From assembly GCF_900090145.1 (NCBI RefSeq), contig NZ_FMHI01000004.1, forward strand, positions 248,001-312,000: 64,000 bases of DNA, read 5' to 3'. Source of the DNA: Streptomyces sp. WMMB 322. Its GTDB lineage: Bacteria; Actinomycetota; Actinomycetes; Streptomycetales; Streptomycetaceae. The translations under genes and the position numbers were made by a program. The notes under the pieces are model-generated. The model was not told where the DNA came from and searched no databases. It worked only from the letters and a program-made list of their open reading frames with translations. This document shows positions 18,478-27,595 of this stretch, one piece after another (the stretch's first letter is position 1; each line of letters begins with the position of its first letter).

Positions 18478-19272
18478 ATGAGCAAGCGCAACAGCCAGGA
18501 AGCCAAGCGCGCCGCCCGCGATCGGCTGCGCGCGGAGCGTGAACGGCAGGCGAAGAAGGACAAGATGCGCCGGCAGGCGCTGGTCGGCGTCGCGGTCCTC
18601 GCCGTCCTCGCCGTGGCCGGCGGCATCTTCTTCGCCGTCACGAAGCTGACCGCCCCCAGTGACTGGGAGGCGGCCAAGGACCAGAAGCTGGTCAAGCCCG
18701 CGAACTCCTCGGGCAAGGACGGTCAGGACATCGTCATCGGCGACGGGAAGAAGACCGTCGACGTCTACGAGGACCTCCGCTGCCCCGCCTGCGCGCAGTT
18801 CGAGCAGGCCGCGGGCAAGATCCTCGTCAAGGGCGCCGAGGAGGACAAGTACAAGCTCAAGGTGCACCTGGGAGCCCTGATCGACGGCAACCTCGGCGGT
18901 GACGGCTCGAAGAACGCCATCAGCGCCCTGGGGGCCGCGCTCGACGTGAACAAGGACGCGTTCCGCGACTACAAGGACGCGATGTACTCGTCGAAGTTCC
19001 ACCCCGAGGAGAGCCAGGACAAGTTCGCCGATGACGACTACCTGCTCGAGGTCGCGGACTCGGTCCCAGCGCTGAAGAACAACGCGGGCTTCAAGAAGTC
19101 CCTCGAGAACGGCACGTACGACAAGTGGGCGCTCGCCATGGTCGAGGACTTCAAGAAGAGCGAGGTCCAGGGCACGCCCACGATCCGGATCGACGGCAAG
19201 GACGTCGACCAGCAGCAGCTCCCGGCCGAGCTGCAGAAGCTGGGCGTGAAGCTCACGCCTCCGAAGCAGTAA
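18478..19272 (+). CDS. Membrane-anchored DsbA-like thioredoxin-fold protein
   Basis: 264 residues starting MSKRNSQEAKRAARDRLRAE. A highly charged cytoplasmic tail (residues 1-35) precedes one transmembrane helix (ALVGVAVLAVLAVAGGIFFA); the rest is extracytoplasmic. The thioredoxin-fold active site is DLRCPACAQFE with Cys102 and Cys105, and the cis-Pro loop is in VQGTPTIRIDG near the C-terminus. It therefore resembles the DsbA_2/DSBA-like thiol oxidoreductases of actinobacteria that oxidise exported proteins. A terminator hairpin follows ten bases after the stop. The electron partner may be the membrane protein encoded upstream, but that is inference. Confidence 0.9.
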   Translation: MSKRNSQEAKRAARDRLRAERERQAKKDKMRRQALVGVAVLAVLAVAGGIFFAVTKLTAPSDWEAAKDQKLVKPANSSGKDGQDIVIGDGKKTVDVYEDLRCPACAQFEQAAGKILVKGAEEDKYKLKVHLGALIDGNLGGDGSKNAISALGAALDVNKDAFRDYKDAMYSSKFHPEESQDKFADDDYLLEVADSVPALKNNAGFKKSLENGTYDKWALAMVEDFKKSEVQGTPTIRIDGKDVDQQQLPAELQKLGVKLTPPKQ

Positions 19273-19281
19273 CGGCGGCGG

Positions 19282-19312
19282 GGGTGGCGGCGGGCTCGCC
19301 CCGCCGCCACCC
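19282..19312 (+). terminator. Terminator after the DsbA-like gene
   Basis: GGGTGGCGGCGGG (19282-19294) pairs perfectly with CCCGCCGCCACCC (19300-19312) around the five-base loop CTCGC. It starts ten bases after the TAA stop of the DsbA-like gene and separates it from the phoD transcription unit. Confidence 0.85.
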
Positions 19313-19360
19313 TGAACCGCTGTGCCGCGCAGGGCTGTTCGTGCGGACCTTGGTCCGTGG

Positions 19361-19490
19361 GGTGCGACCTGCTGCGACCTGCTGCGACCTGCTCGATTTC
19401 ACGTCCTGTGAACGAACATGCCCCGGCGGGCAGTTGAACTCTTGCGAGTGACCTGCCCACCGGGGCTACTTGTGCGTAACATCTGAGTCC
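19361..19490 (+). promoter_or_regulatory. Structured phoD upstream region
   Basis: Three elements lie in a row. First, a 10-bp direct repeat: GCTGCGACCT at 19371-19380 and 19381-19390, preceded by a one-mismatch copy at 19361. Second, the inverted repeat TTCAC-N5-GTGAA at 19398-19412. Third, a 14-bp hairpin with one mismatch, arms 19420-19433 (GCCCCGGCGGGCAG) and 19453-19466 (CTGCCCACCGGGGC), about 25 bases before the phoD start. phoD genes in streptomycetes are controlled by PhoP through direct repeats with an 11-base period. The period here is ten and the repeats do not match a PHO-box core well, so PhoP binding is unproven. Confidence 0.5.
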
Positions 19491-21176
19491 GTGACAAACA
19501 CACATAGTGAGTCCCCGACTTCGGTCCCCGCGGAGAGACCCTCCCCCGGGCACCCCAGGCGCCGCACCGTCGTTGCGGCCACCGCCGCGTCAGCGGCCCT
19601 CCTCCCCCTCGTCGGCGGCACGCCCGTCGCCCACGCCGCCGAGGGCCCCGCCTTCCTCCACGGCGTCGCCTCCGGCGACCCGCTGCCCGACGGCGTCCTG
19701 CTGTGGACGCGGGTCACTCCCACCGCGGACGCCGTTCCCGGGTCGGGCAAGGGCGGCCCCGTGACGGTGACATGGGAAGTCGCGGAGGACGAGGGCTTCG
19801 GCAAGGTCGTCGCCCACGGCACCGTCACCGCCGCAGCCGCGAGCGACCACACCGTGAAGGCGGACGTACGCGGACTGGCCGCGGACACCGCCTACTGGTT
19901 CCGCTTCGCTGCGGGCGGCGTGAACTCCCCGGCCGGCCGCACCCGCACGGCCCCCGCCGAAGACGCCGACCCCGCCCGGCTGCGCTTCGGCGTGGTCTCG
20001 TGTGCGAGCTACGAGGCCGGCTGGTTCGCTTCGTACCGGCATCTGGCCGCGCGCGCGGACCTGCACGCCGTCCTGCACCTCGGCGACTACATCTACGAGT
20101 ACGGCCACGAGGAGTACCCCCTTCAGGGGGGCGCGCTGCGCACCGTACAGCCCGAGCACGAGACCATCACCCTCGCCGACTACCGCGCCCGGCACGCGCA
20201 CCACAAACTCGATCCCGATCTGCAGGCGATGCACGCGGCCCACGCCCTCATCGCCATCTGGGACGACCACGAGATCGCCAACGACACCTGGTCGGGCGGC
20301 GCGGAGAACCACACGCCCGGCGAGGAGGGCGAGTGGGCGGACCGGCAACAAGCCGCCAAACAGGCCTACTTCGAGTGGATGCCGGTACGCACCTCCACGG
20401 AGGGCACCACGTACCGCCGCCTGCGCTTCGGACGGCTCGCCGATCTGCACCTGCTCGACCTGCGCTCCTTCCGCGACAAGCAGGCCTCCATCGGCGACGG
20501 CGACGTCATCGACGACCCCGAACGCACCATCACGGGACGCAAGCAGCTGGACTGGCTCAAGTCCGGGCTGACCTCCTCGACCGCTCGCTGGCGCATGGTC
20601 GGCACCTCCGTGATGATCTCCCCGGTCGCCTTCGGCTCCGTGCCGGCCCATCTGCTCGGCCCGCTCGCGGAGTTGCTGGGCATCCCGAAGGAGGGCCTGG
20701 CCCTCAACGTCGACCAGTGGGACGGCTACACGGACGACCGGCGGGAACTGCTCACGCACCTGCGCGACCAGCGCATCGACAACACCGTCTTCCTCACTGG
20801 CGACATCCACATGGCCTTCGCCAACGAGGTCCCCGTCAAGGCCGCGACGTACCCCCAGGACGAGCCGGTGGCCACGGAGTTCGTCGTCGCGTCCGTCACG
20901 TCCGACAATCTCGACGACATCATCCATGCCGCGCCCGACACCGTCTCGACGGTCGCGGAGGCCGCCGTCAGGGCCACCAACCGCCACGTGCGCTGGCTCG
21001 ACATGGACTCGCACGGCTACGGCGTCCTCGACGTCGACTCCGAGCGGGCGCACATGGACTACTTCGTCCTCTCGGACAAGACCGACAAGAACGCGACCAG
21101 CGAGGTCCGCCGCTCCTACCGCACGCTTTCCGGCACCAGTCGCCTGGAGAAGGCGGACGGCCCGCTGGGCGCCTGA
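19491..21176 (+). CDS. phoD: Alkaline phosphatase/phosphodiesterase PhoD
   Basis: Secreted PhoD-type phosphatase, which releases phosphate from phosphoesters outside the cell. The N-terminus has a twin-arginine signal (RRRTVV followed by a hydrophobic stretch and AHA cleavage site). The mature domain starts [20 protein letters not shown] and shows the metal-binding motifs [27 protein letters not shown] and [13 protein letters not shown] 19491 ([10 protein letters not shown]) is chosen over TTG 19470; no clear ribosome-binding site precedes either. The protein has about 561 residues. Phosphate-starvation control through PhoP is expected from relatives. A strong hairpin at 21346-21384 ends the unit. 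Confidence 0.93.
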   Translation: MTNTHSESPTSVPAERPSPGHPRRRTVVAATAASAALLPLVGGTPVAHAAEGPAFLHGVASGDPLPDGVLLWTRVTPTADAVPGSGKGGPVTVTWEVAEDEGFGKVVAHGTVTAAAASDHTVKADVRGLAADTAYWFRFAAGGVNSPAGRTRTAPAEDADPARLRFGVVSCASYEAGWFASYRHLAARADLHAVLHLGDYIYEYGHEEYPLQGGALRTVQPEHETITLADYRARHAHHKLDPDLQAMHAAHALIAIWDDHEIANDTWSGGAENHTPGEEGEWADRQQAAKQAYFEWMPVRTSTEGTTYRRLRFGRLADLHLLDLRSFRDKQASIGDGDVIDDPERTITGRKQLDWLKSGLTSSTARWRMVGTSVMISPVAFGSVPAHLLGPLAELLGIPKEGLALNVDQWDGYTDDRRELLTHLRDQRIDNTVFLTGDIHMAFANEVPVKAATYPQDEPVATEFVVASVTSDNLDDIIHAAPDTVSTVAEAAVRATNRHVRWLDMDSHGYGVLDVDSERAHMDYFVLSDKTDKNATSEVRRSYRTLSGTSRLEKADGPLGA

Positions 21177-21345
21177 CCGGCCGGAGACGGGCCGGGACCG
21201 TCGTCGTCAGGGTGCCGCCGTCAGACGGCTCGGCCGGCGGCGTTCGCACGGCGACGGTGACGGTGACGGTCCGGTGCAGGGCCCCGGTCCCGGAGCCGGC
21301 GGTCCCGGCCGGGCCGCGCCGGGCCCGGAAAGCTCAACACGGCGC

Positions 21346-21384
21346 GGCCCCCGGGCGGTTGGCCCTGCCCAGCACCCGGGGGCC
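21346..21384. terminator. Hairpin between phoD and the hydrolase gene
   Basis: GGCCCCCGGG (21346-21355) and CCCGGGGGCC (21375-21384) form a perfect 10-bp stem with a 19-base loop. It lies between the convergent ends of phoD and the gene ending at 21403, so it may stop transcription from both sides. Confidence 0.65.
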
Positions 21385-21402
21385 ACGGGCACCGGGGCGC
21401 CT

Positions 21403-21975
21403 CTACACGCCGTCGAGGAAGCCCAGCACCGTGCGCCAGGTGCGCTCGGACGCCTCCGCGTCGTAATCGTCCAGATCCTCGTCGGTGAAGAGATGTCCCG
21501 CTCCCGCGTACCGGAAGACCTCGACGTCCGCTCCGGCCCGTCGCATCCGCAGGTACCAGGCGTTCAGCCAGTCGTGCGGCTCGAAGGGATCCGGGTCGGC
21601 GACGTGCAGCTGTACGGGGAGATCGTCCACGGCGGCGTCCTCCGGAAGGTCCGACGTGCCGTGCAGGAGCAGCAGCGCCCGGGCACGGTCGTCGGCGAGG
21701 GCGAGGTTCTGTGCGACGGAACCGCCCAGTGAGAAGCCCGCGTAGACGAGGCCGCGCTCGGAAAGCGGTGCCGTGACGGTGACGGCGCGCATCAGCAGTT
21801 CGTCCCGGCCGATCTCGTCCTTCAGCTCCGCGCCCTCCTCGACGGTGCCGGCCGTGCGCCCCTCGAACAGGTCGGGAGTGTGCACCTCGTGACCGGCGGC
21901 CCGCAACCGGTCCGCCGCCCTGTGCACGGCGGGTCGCAGCCCGTGGACGGAGTGGAACAGAACGACGGTGGCCAA
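21403..21975 (-). CDS. Dienelactone hydrolase-family protein
   Basis: 190 residues of an alpha/beta hydrolase. The start is taken as TTG 21975, giving LATVVLFHSVHGLRPAV, because a GAGGGAAG ribosome-binding-like run lies upstream and the family begins at this strand; a longer frame upstream looks non-coding. The nucleophile elbow is YAGFSLGGSVAQN, where Ser takes the place of the usual Cys of true dienelactone hydrolases. Downstream motifs are LLLHGTSDLP, HVADPDPFEPHDW and YAGAGHLFTDEDLDDYD with the catalytic His. The substrate is unknown. Confidence 0.85.
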   Translation of the reverse strand: MATVVLFHSVHGLRPAVHRAADRLRAAGHEVHTPDLFEGRTAGTVEEGAELKDEIGRDELLMRAVTVTAPLSERGLVYAGFSLGGSVAQNLALADDRARALLLLHGTSDLPEDAAVDDLPVQLHVADPDPFEPHDWLNAWYLRMRRAGADVEVFRYAGAGHLFTDEDLDDYDAEASERTWRTVLGFLDGV

Positions 21976-22085
21976 AATGTCACTTCCCTCACATAGCACC
22001 CGGGGCCCGGTTCCGGATCGGGCCACCGAACATGGTGGCAGGTACCGTCGTCAGTGCCCGTCAACCCCCGAGGAGTCATCCCGTC

Positions 22086-23195
22086 ATGGAGAACGTGCTA
22101 CGCCCGCTCATCGTGTTCGGCGGTGCGATCGTGCTCGCGTTCGCCATCGCGTGGGGCGTGGACCGCCTGCTGCGCCGCATAGACGCCCGGCACCCGGAGA
22201 CGCCGCTTTGGGGGCTGCTGCGGAGCGGGCGGGTGCCGCTGCAGGCCGTGGTCTTCGTGGCCCTCCTGAACGTCTTCTACGACCAGGCGGAGATCGCACG
22301 CAGCTACCGCCCGACGGTCAACCTGTGGCTGCACATCATCCTCATCGCGGCCACGGCATGGCTGGTCCTGCGGGTTCTCGCCGCCGTGGTGGAGACGACC
22401 ACCGCCCGGTACGCCGGGGTGGCGCACGACCCGGCGCGCGCACGGCGCGTGAAGACCCAGCTCACGCTGATCCAGCGCCTGGTCACCACGGTCGTCGTCG
22501 TCATCGCGGCCTCCGCCATCCTGTTGCAGTTCCCGGCGATGAGGACGCTCGGCACCTCGATGCTCGCGTCCGCGGGTGTGCTGGGAATCGTCGCCGGTAT
22601 CGCCGCCCAGGCCACTTTGGGCAACCTCTTCGCCGGCCTGTCCATCGCCTTCGGCGACATGGTCCGCATCGGCGACGAGGTCGTGGTCGACGGGGAACTG
22701 GGCACGGTGGACGAGATCACCGTCTCCTACCTGGTGCTGCGCACATGGGACGAACGGCGCATCACGATGCCGGTCTCGTACTTCACGAGCAAGCCGTTCG
22801 AGAACTGGTCGCGCGGCGGCCCGCAGATGACCGGCACGGTCCTTCTGCAGCTGGACCACTCCGCCCCGGTCGCGGAGATCCGCAGGCGGACCGAGGAGCT
22901 GGTGCGGGCCAACGACTACTGGGACGGCCGCAGTTGGAGCCTCGTCGTCACCGACGCCACCCACACCACCATCGAGGTGCGCGCTGCCGTCTCCGCCCGT
23001 ACGTCCGACGATCTGTGGACGCTCCGCTGCAACCTTCGTGAACAGCTGCTCGACTGGCTCCGGCGTGAACATCCGTACGCGCTGCCGGGTATCCGGCTCT
23101 CTTCCGCGGGCGATCCCCCGGGGCCGTACTCCGACTCCAGCTCCGACAACGGACACCTGGAAGGCCGCAACAACCGCAGCGGCAGGCTCTCCTGA
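22086..23195 (+). CDS. MscS-family mechanosensitive channel
   Basis: 369 residues from ATG 22086 (MENVLRPLIVFGGAIVLAF). Four N-terminal hydrophobic helices lead into the pore helix and beta domain: AGVLGIVAGIAAQATLGNLF, then FGDMVRIGDEVVVDGELGTV and YFTSKPFENWSRGG, the hallmarks of small-conductance mechanosensitive channels. The cytoplasmic vestibule domain follows, ending in a Ser/Asp-rich tail. Such channels open on osmotic downshock. The gene is divergent from the hydrolase gene and convergent with the antiporter gene, with an 18-bp palindrome after it. Confidence 0.92.
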   Translation: MENVLRPLIVFGGAIVLAFAIAWGVDRLLRRIDARHPETPLWGLLRSGRVPLQAVVFVALLNVFYDQAEIARSYRPTVNLWLHIILIAATAWLVLRVLAAVVETTTARYAGVAHDPARARRVKTQLTLIQRLVTTVVVVIAASAILLQFPAMRTLGTSMLASAGVLGIVAGIAAQATLGNLFAGLSIAFGDMVRIGDEVVVDGELGTVDEITVSYLVLRTWDERRITMPVSYFTSKPFENWSRGGPQMTGTVLLQLDHSAPVAEIRRRTEELVRANDYWDGRSWSLVVTDATHTTIEVRAAVSARTSDDLWTLRCNLREQLLDWLRREHPYALPGIRLSSAGDPPGPYSDSSSDNGHLEGRNNRSGRLS

Positions 23196-23252
23196 CCCTG
23201 GGCCTGTTACCGGGCCGTGTTACCGGTCTCTGTTTCCGGGCCCTGGTCCCTG

Positions 23253-23270
23253 CCCTGCCCGCGGGCAGGG
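23253..23270 (+). terminator. Palindromic terminator candidate after mscS-like gene
   Basis: CCCTGCCCGCGGGCAGGG is a perfect 18-bp palindrome 58 bp after the channel gene stop. The loop would be short and there is no U-run, so it is a modest candidate. Confidence 0.45.
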
Positions 23271-23299
23271 ACGTGCTCTACGCATCGTGCCCCGAACCC

Positions 23300-23326
23300 G
23301 CGGGCGGGCCGCCCGGGGCCGCCCGC
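23300..23326 (-). terminator. Hairpin after the antiporter gene
   Basis: GCGGGCGG (23300-23307) pairs with CCGCCCGC (23319-23326) around an 11-base loop, just beyond the 3' end of the antiporter gene on the minus strand. It could terminate that transcript. Confidence 0.45.
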
Positions 23327-23340
23327 TCCGCGTCGCCGTC

Positions 23341-24933
23341 TCAGAACCGGAAGCTGCGCAGATCGAGCTGGTGCAGGACGCGGTCGCACACCTCCGGGTC
23401 CACACCGGGCTCGCTGCGCGCGGCGAGGACCTCGTGCCGGGCGGCGGAGAGCAGCTCAGCGTTGAGCCGGTGCATCTTCTTCATCCGGGCGGTACGCATG
23501 GCGTGCGCCTCCCGGCGTTCGTGCTCCACGATGTCCGGCGAGATGCGCGCGCCCACGTCGTGAGCACGACGCAGCAGTGCCTCGGACACCTCCTCCGGAA
23601 GGTCCTCGTCCTCCTCGACCTGCCGCACGCGCCGCCGCGCCGCCTTCGCGCACCTCATGGCCAGCTGCCGCTCCAGCTCCCGCTCGGCGGCGCTGTCGGA
23701 CTTCACGTGCAGGCGCTGGACCAGCCAGGGAAGGGTCAGCCCCTGGAGCAGGAGCGTGGCCAGGACGACAGCGAAGGCGATGAACAGGATGGCGTCCCGC
23801 GCGGGAAAGCTGCCGCCGCCGTCCACCGTCAGCGGCACGGCGAGCGCCAGCGCCACAGAGGCCACGCCGCGCATGCCGGCCCACCACACGACCGTCGTCT
23901 CACGCCAGGTGAGCGGGATGTCCTCGTCCAGGTCCTTGCGCCGGTGCAACCGCTTGGCCAGCCACGCCGCGGGCAGGAGCCACACCAGCCGCAGCACGAC
24001 AACCACGGCGATCACGGCGAGCGCCGCCGGCAGCAGCTCGTCCCATCGTCCGCGCACGGGGCCGACGACGGCGGCGAGTTCGAGCCCGATCAGGCCGAAG
24101 GCGACGCCGGTGACGAGCGTGTCGACGATCGACCAGAAGCTCTGACCGACCAGCCGCCCCTGCACGTCGTCCGCGTCCACTGCACGCCCGGAGGAGAGAT
24201 ACAGGGCGGTCATCAGCACCGCCAGCACGCCGGAGCCCTTCAGCTCCTCGGCCAGGACGTAGGAGGCGAAGGGCACCAGCAGCGTGAGACCCGTCTGCAG
24301 CGTCGCGTCCCCGAGGAACCCGGCGAGCTTGTTCGCCGCCCACCCCAGCGCGAGTCCGACCGCCACCGCGACGACCGCGGAGAGGACCAGCTCGCCGATC
24401 GCGCCGCTCACGGAGAAGGTCCCGGTGACGGCCGCCGCGACGGCGACGTGGTAGAGGGTGATCGCCGTGACGTCGTTGAAGAGGCCCTCGCCCTCCAGGA
24501 TCGACACCAGCCGCCGCGGCAGCCCCAGCCGCCCGGCGACCGACGTCGCCGCGACGGGATCGGGCGGTGCGACGAGCGCCCCCAGCGCCACGGCACCCGC
24601 CAGGCCCAGCCCCGGCACAAGCGCGTTGGCCACTGCCGCGACAGCCGCGGTGGTCACGAAGACCAGCGCCACCGCCAGCAGGAATATGGGCCGCCTGTTC
24701 GCCGCGAACTGGCGCCAGGACGTGCGTTGGACGGCCGCGTAGAGCAGGGGCGGCAGCACCAGCGGAAGAATGAACTCCGGCGGCACCTCGACGTCCGGCA
24801 CGAAGGGCAGCAGCGCGAGGACACCGCCGAGCAGCGTCATCAGCACCGGAGCGGGCACACCTATTCGGTCCGCCACGGGAACGGTCAGAACGGCACCGAG
24901 CAGCAGGGCGAAGAGCAGCGCGAGCTGGTCCAT
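23341..24933 (-). CDS. Na+/H+ antiporter, CPA1 type
   Basis: 530 residues from ATG 24933 (MDQLALLFALLLGAVLTVP), separated by two bases from the upstream pseudouridine-synthase stop. About 11-12 hydrophobic helices are visible. The ion-binding region is PPDPVAATSVAGRLGLP followed by LEGEGLFNDVTAITLY with the conserved Asn-Asp pair typical of monovalent cation:proton antiporters. After the membrane part (LLLQGLTLPWLVQRLHV) comes a 130-residue charged cytoplasmic tail rich in Arg and Glu. Role: sodium and pH homeostasis. Several longer open frames upstream belong to the opposite reading of the rluD gene and are ignored. Confidence 0.92.
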   Translation of the reverse strand: MDQLALLFALLLGAVLTVPVADRIGVPAPVLMTLLGGVLALLPFVPDVEVPPEFILPLVLPPLLYAAVQRTSWRQFAANRRPIFLLAVALVFVTTAAVAAVANALVPGLGLAGAVALGALVAPPDPVAATSVAGRLGLPRRLVSILEGEGLFNDVTAITLYHVAVAAAVTGTFSVSGAIGELVLSAVVAVAVGLALGWAANKLAGFLGDATLQTGLTLLVPFASYVLAEELKGSGVLAVLMTALYLSSGRAVDADDVQGRLVGQSFWSIVDTLVTGVAFGLIGLELAAVVGPVRGRWDELLPAALAVIAVVVVLRLVWLLPAAWLAKRLHRRKDLDEDIPLTWRETTVVWWAGMRGVASVALALAVPLTVDGGGSFPARDAILFIAFAVVLATLLLQGLTLPWLVQRLHVKSDSAAERELERQLAMRCAKAARRRVRQVEEDEDLPEEVSEALLRRAHDVGARISPDIVEHERREAHAMRTARMKKMHRLNAELLSAARHEVLAARSEPGVDPEVCDRVLHQLDLRSFRF

Positions 24934-24935
24934 GC

Positions 24936-25877
24936 TCAGGCGCTTTCGGAACGGACGATGTCCAGTGCCTTCTGCAGGTCCTCCGGGTAGTCGCTCTCGT
25001 ACTCCACCCGGCTCCCGTCGGACGGGTGCTCGAAGCCGAGCCTGACCGCGTGCAGCCACTGCCGCTCCAGCCGCAGGCGCTTGGCGAGCTTCGGGTCGGC
25101 CCCGTAGGTGAGGTCGCCGACGCACGGGTGCCTGTGCGCGGACATGTGCACGCGGATCTGGTGCGTACGGCCGGTCTCCAGCTTGATGTCGAGGAGGCTG
25201 GCGGCACGGAACGCCTCGATCAGGTCGTAGTGCGTCACGGACGGCTTGCCCTGAGCCGTGACCGCCCACTTGTAGTCGTGCTGCGGGTGCCGTCCGACGG
25301 GGGCGTCGATCGTGCCGCTGAGCGGGTCGGGGTGCCCCTGCACGAGCGCGTGGTACCGCTTGTCGACGGTCCGCTCCCTGAACTGCTGCTTCAGCAGGGT
25401 GTACGCACGCTCGGACTTGGCGACGACCATGAGCCCCGAAGTGCCCACGTCGAGGCGGTGCACGATGCCCTGCCGCTCGGCCGCGCCGGAGGTGGCGACG
25501 GAGTACCCGGCCGCGGCCAGCCCGCCGATCACCGTCGGACCGCTCCAGCCGGGGCTCGGGTGCGCGGCGACGCCCACGGGCTTGTCGACCACCACGAGGT
25601 CGGCGTCGTCATGGACCACGGTCATGCCCTCGACGGGCTCCGCCACGATCCGCACCGGCTCGGGCGGAGGCGGCAGTTCCACCTCCAGCCACGCTCCCCC
25701 GTGGACCCGGTCGGACTTGCCGGCCGCGGAACCGTCCAGCAACACCTTGCCGTCTGCGGCCAGTTCGGCCGCCTTCGTGCGGGAGAAGCCGAACATCCTG
25801 GCAATGGCGGCGTCGACGCGCTCGCCCTCGAGGCCGTCCGGTACGGGCAGGGTGCGGGTTTCGGGGATCGTGCTCAC
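24936..25877 (-). CDS. RluD-family 23S rRNA pseudouridine synthase
   Basis: 313 residues. An N-terminal S4 RNA-binding domain ([20 protein letters not shown]) precedes the catalytic RsuA/RluA domain. The catalytic aspartate sits in [15 protein letters not shown], and the [20 protein letters not shown] and [13 protein letters not shown] motifs are complete. The family isomerises uridines in 23S rRNA (helix 69 for RluD itself); the exact target sites here cannot be deduced. It lies between lspA and the antiporter gene on the same strand and may be transcribed with them. Confidence 0.92.
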   Translation of the reverse strand: MSTIPETRTLPVPDGLEGERVDAAIARMFGFSRTKAAELAADGKVLLDGSAAGKSDRVHGGAWLEVELPPPPEPVRIVAEPVEGMTVVHDDADLVVVDKPVGVAAHPSPGWSGPTVIGGLAAAGYSVATSGAAERQGIVHRLDVGTSGLMVVAKSERAYTLLKQQFRERTVDKRYHALVQGHPDPLSGTIDAPVGRHPQHDYKWAVTAQGKPSVTHYDLIEAFRAASLLDIKLETGRTHQIRVHMSAHRHPCVGDLTYGADPKLAKRLRLERQWLHAVRLGFEHPSDGSRVEYESDYPEDLQKALDIVRSESA

Positions 25878-25970
25878 CCGATCGAGTATGCCGGATGCCC
25901 GGATGCTCTCCGTCGTCGCGGCCCGACTCCGCGCATCGGCGGGCGGTGTCCCTGAGCGCTCCGGTGCCGG

Positions 25971-26549
25971 TCAGTCCCGGTGCACGGTCCCGTCGGGGTC
26001 GAGACCCCGGAAGGAGAGGATCACGATCAGAATGCCACCGCAGACGATCGCCGAGTCCGCGAGATTGAAGACCGCGAAGTGCGTGGGTGCGATGAAGTCC
26101 ACGACGGCGCCCTGGAAGACGCCCGGCGAACGGAAGACGCGGTCTGTGAGATTCCCGAACGCCCCGCCCAGCAGCAGCCCCAGCGCGATCGCCCACGGAA
26201 CGCTGTAGAGCCGCCTCGCGATGCGCGCGATGACGACGATCACCACGGCCGCGATGGCCGTCAGGACGATGGTGAGTGCCTCGCCGATACCGAAGGCCGC
26301 GCCGCGGTTACGCACCACGTCCAGCTGAAGCACCGTGCCGATCACCTGGATCGGTGCATGGTGCTCCAGGTTCGCGACCACGATCAGCTTGCTGATCAGA
26401 TCGAACGCGTAGGCGAGGGCGGCCACGGAGATCAGGACACCGACCCGGCGTCTGCCGCGGTGGGCGGCCTGTGCGTCGCCGCCGGAACCGTCGGCGGGCT
26501 CTTGTGTGGCCTCGTCAGGAGTACCGATAGTCCGCTCCACCTCTGTCAC
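25971..26549 (-). CDS. lspA: Lipoprotein signal peptidase LspA
   Basis: Aspartic protease of the cytoplasmic membrane that removes signal peptides from diacylglyceryl-modified prolipoproteins. The catalytic aspartates are in [10 protein letters not shown] and [10 protein letters not shown], the two family signatures. Four transmembrane segments surround them. The start GTG 26549 ([13 protein letters not shown]) is preferred over ATG 26567 because it matches the N-terminal pattern of Streptomyces LspA proteins I recall; length 192. The polar N-terminal tail of about 40 residues is a streptomycete trait. The target of globomycin-type inhibitors. Confidence 0.93.
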   Translation of the reverse strand: MTEVERTIGTPDEATQEPADGSGGDAQAAHRGRRRVGVLISVAALAYAFDLISKLIVVANLEHHAPIQVIGTVLQLDVVRNRGAAFGIGEALTIVLTAIAAVVIVVIARIARRLYSVPWAIALGLLLGGAFGNLTDRVFRSPGVFQGAVVDFIAPTHFAVFNLADSAIVCGGILIVILSFRGLDPDGTVHRD

Positions 26550-26615
26550 CCGACGAGGGTACGACATATGAGGACGGTAGCGGCCCCCTTCGCCCCCCAC
26601 CCGCCCCTCCGGCAC

Positions 26616-27425
26616 CTAGCGCCGCTCCTGCTGCTGCTTGCACTCCACGCACAGCGTCGCCCGGGGAAACGCCTGCATCCGGGCCTTGCCGATCGGATTG
26701 CCGCAGTTCTCGCAGAGCCCGTACGTACCGGCGTCGAGCCGCTCGATGGCCCGCTCGGTCTGGTACAGCATCTCGCGGGCGTTGGCCGCCAGGGCCATCT
26801 CGTGCTCACGCGTGATGTTCTTGGTGCCGGTGTCGGCGTCGTCGTCGCCTGCGCCGTCGCCCGAGTCCCGCATGAGCCCGTCGAGAGCTTCGCCGGAGGC
26901 AACCAGTTCGTCGCGCAGCCGCTGAGCCTCGCTCTGCAGTTCGCCGCGGGCCTCCTCGACCTCTTCGGGCGTCCACGGCTCCTCCCCCGCCCGTACGGCG
27001 AGTTCGCCCGGTTCCGCAGGAGCGGCGACCGCCCGCGCCGTGGGGACCTTCTCGGTCTTCGCCACCGGAGTCTTCTTCGCAGCCACCTTCTCGGCTCCCG
27101 TCGTCTGCTTCTTCGCGGCCGTCTTCTTGGGCGCGGCCTTCTTCGCCGCGGCCTTCTTCGCTGGGGCCTTCTTCGCCGCAGTCTTCTTCGCCGCGGCCTT
27201 CTTCGCTGAGGTCTTCCTGGATCCTGTCTTCCTCGCCGAGGTCTTCTTCGCGGGCACCTCCCCCTCCGCCGCGGTCTTCCCCGTCTTCCCGGCTGCGCTC
27301 TTCCTCGCCGTCGCCTTCTTCGGTGCCGTCTTGCCGGCCGCAGAGGACTTCTTCGTGGCCGCGGCCTTCTTCGTGGACTTGTCAGCAGCTGCCGGATCAC
27401 TCGCGGCAGATCCTTTCGCCACCAT
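26616..27425 (-). CDS. DksA/TraR zinc-finger protein with a Lys/Ala-rich tail
   Basis: 269 residues starting MVAKGSAASDPAAADKSTKK. The first 115 residues are Lys/Ala-rich, with repeats of the KKAAAKK type resembling the C-terminal tail of histone H1 and of actinobacterial HU. The second half is a DksA/TraR-like coiled region (EEVEEARGELQSEAQRLRDE) ending in a four-Cys zinc finger, YGLCENCGNPIGKARMQ and TLCVECKQQ. DksA-type proteins act at RNA polymerase; the tail suggests additional non-specific DNA binding. It lies divergent from ileS. The codon-repetitive tail is also visible as a near-repeat in DNA at about 27110-27260. Confidence 0.9.
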   Translation of the reverse strand: MVAKGSAASDPAAADKSTKKAAATKKSSAAGKTAPKKATARKSAAGKTGKTAAEGEVPAKKTSARKTGSRKTSAKKAAAKKTAAKKAPAKKAAAKKAAPKKTAAKKQTTGAEKVAAKKTPVAKTEKVPTARAVAAPAEPGELAVRAGEEPWTPEEVEEARGELQSEAQRLRDELVASGEALDGLMRDSGDGAGDDDADTGTKNITREHEMALAANAREMLYQTERAIERLDAGTYGLCENCGNPIGKARMQAFPRATLCVECKQQQERR

Positions 27426-27438
27426 GGCCGTGGCCCCT

Positions 27439-27451
27439 TCACATATTGTGA
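27439..27451. promoter_or_regulatory. AT-rich palindrome ahead of the DksA-like gene
   Basis: TCACA and TGTGA flank TAT, giving a 13-bp inverted repeat only 14 bases upstream of the ATG at 27425 and overlapping the expected ribosome-binding region. It stands out in an AT-rich island within a GC-rich genome. It could act as an operator or as an mRNA hairpin, but no regulator is identifiable. Nothing else is recognisable in 27452-27583; TACACT at 27584-27589 is a possible -10 element for the ileS leader. Confidence 0.3.
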
Positions 27452-27595
27452 TCTTGCTCGCGAAACGTGACCGGAACGATAAATCGACTCCGAACGCTCG
27501 ACAACGGGGGCACGCCGGTCTCCAATCCGTTGTGCCCCGCCCGGCCCCGCGAAAACCGGCCCTCCGCAGCCCGCCGAGCCCCTTACACTGGGCTG

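Noticed and set aside
19361..19412. Canonical PHO boxes upstream of phoD
   Set aside because: The repeats have a 10-bp period and lack a clear GTTCACC core; only a possible regulatory region is reported.
27439..27451. CRP-type binding site at the DksA-like gene
   Set aside because: CRP sites read TGTGA-N6-TCACA; here the half-sites are reversed and only three bases apart.
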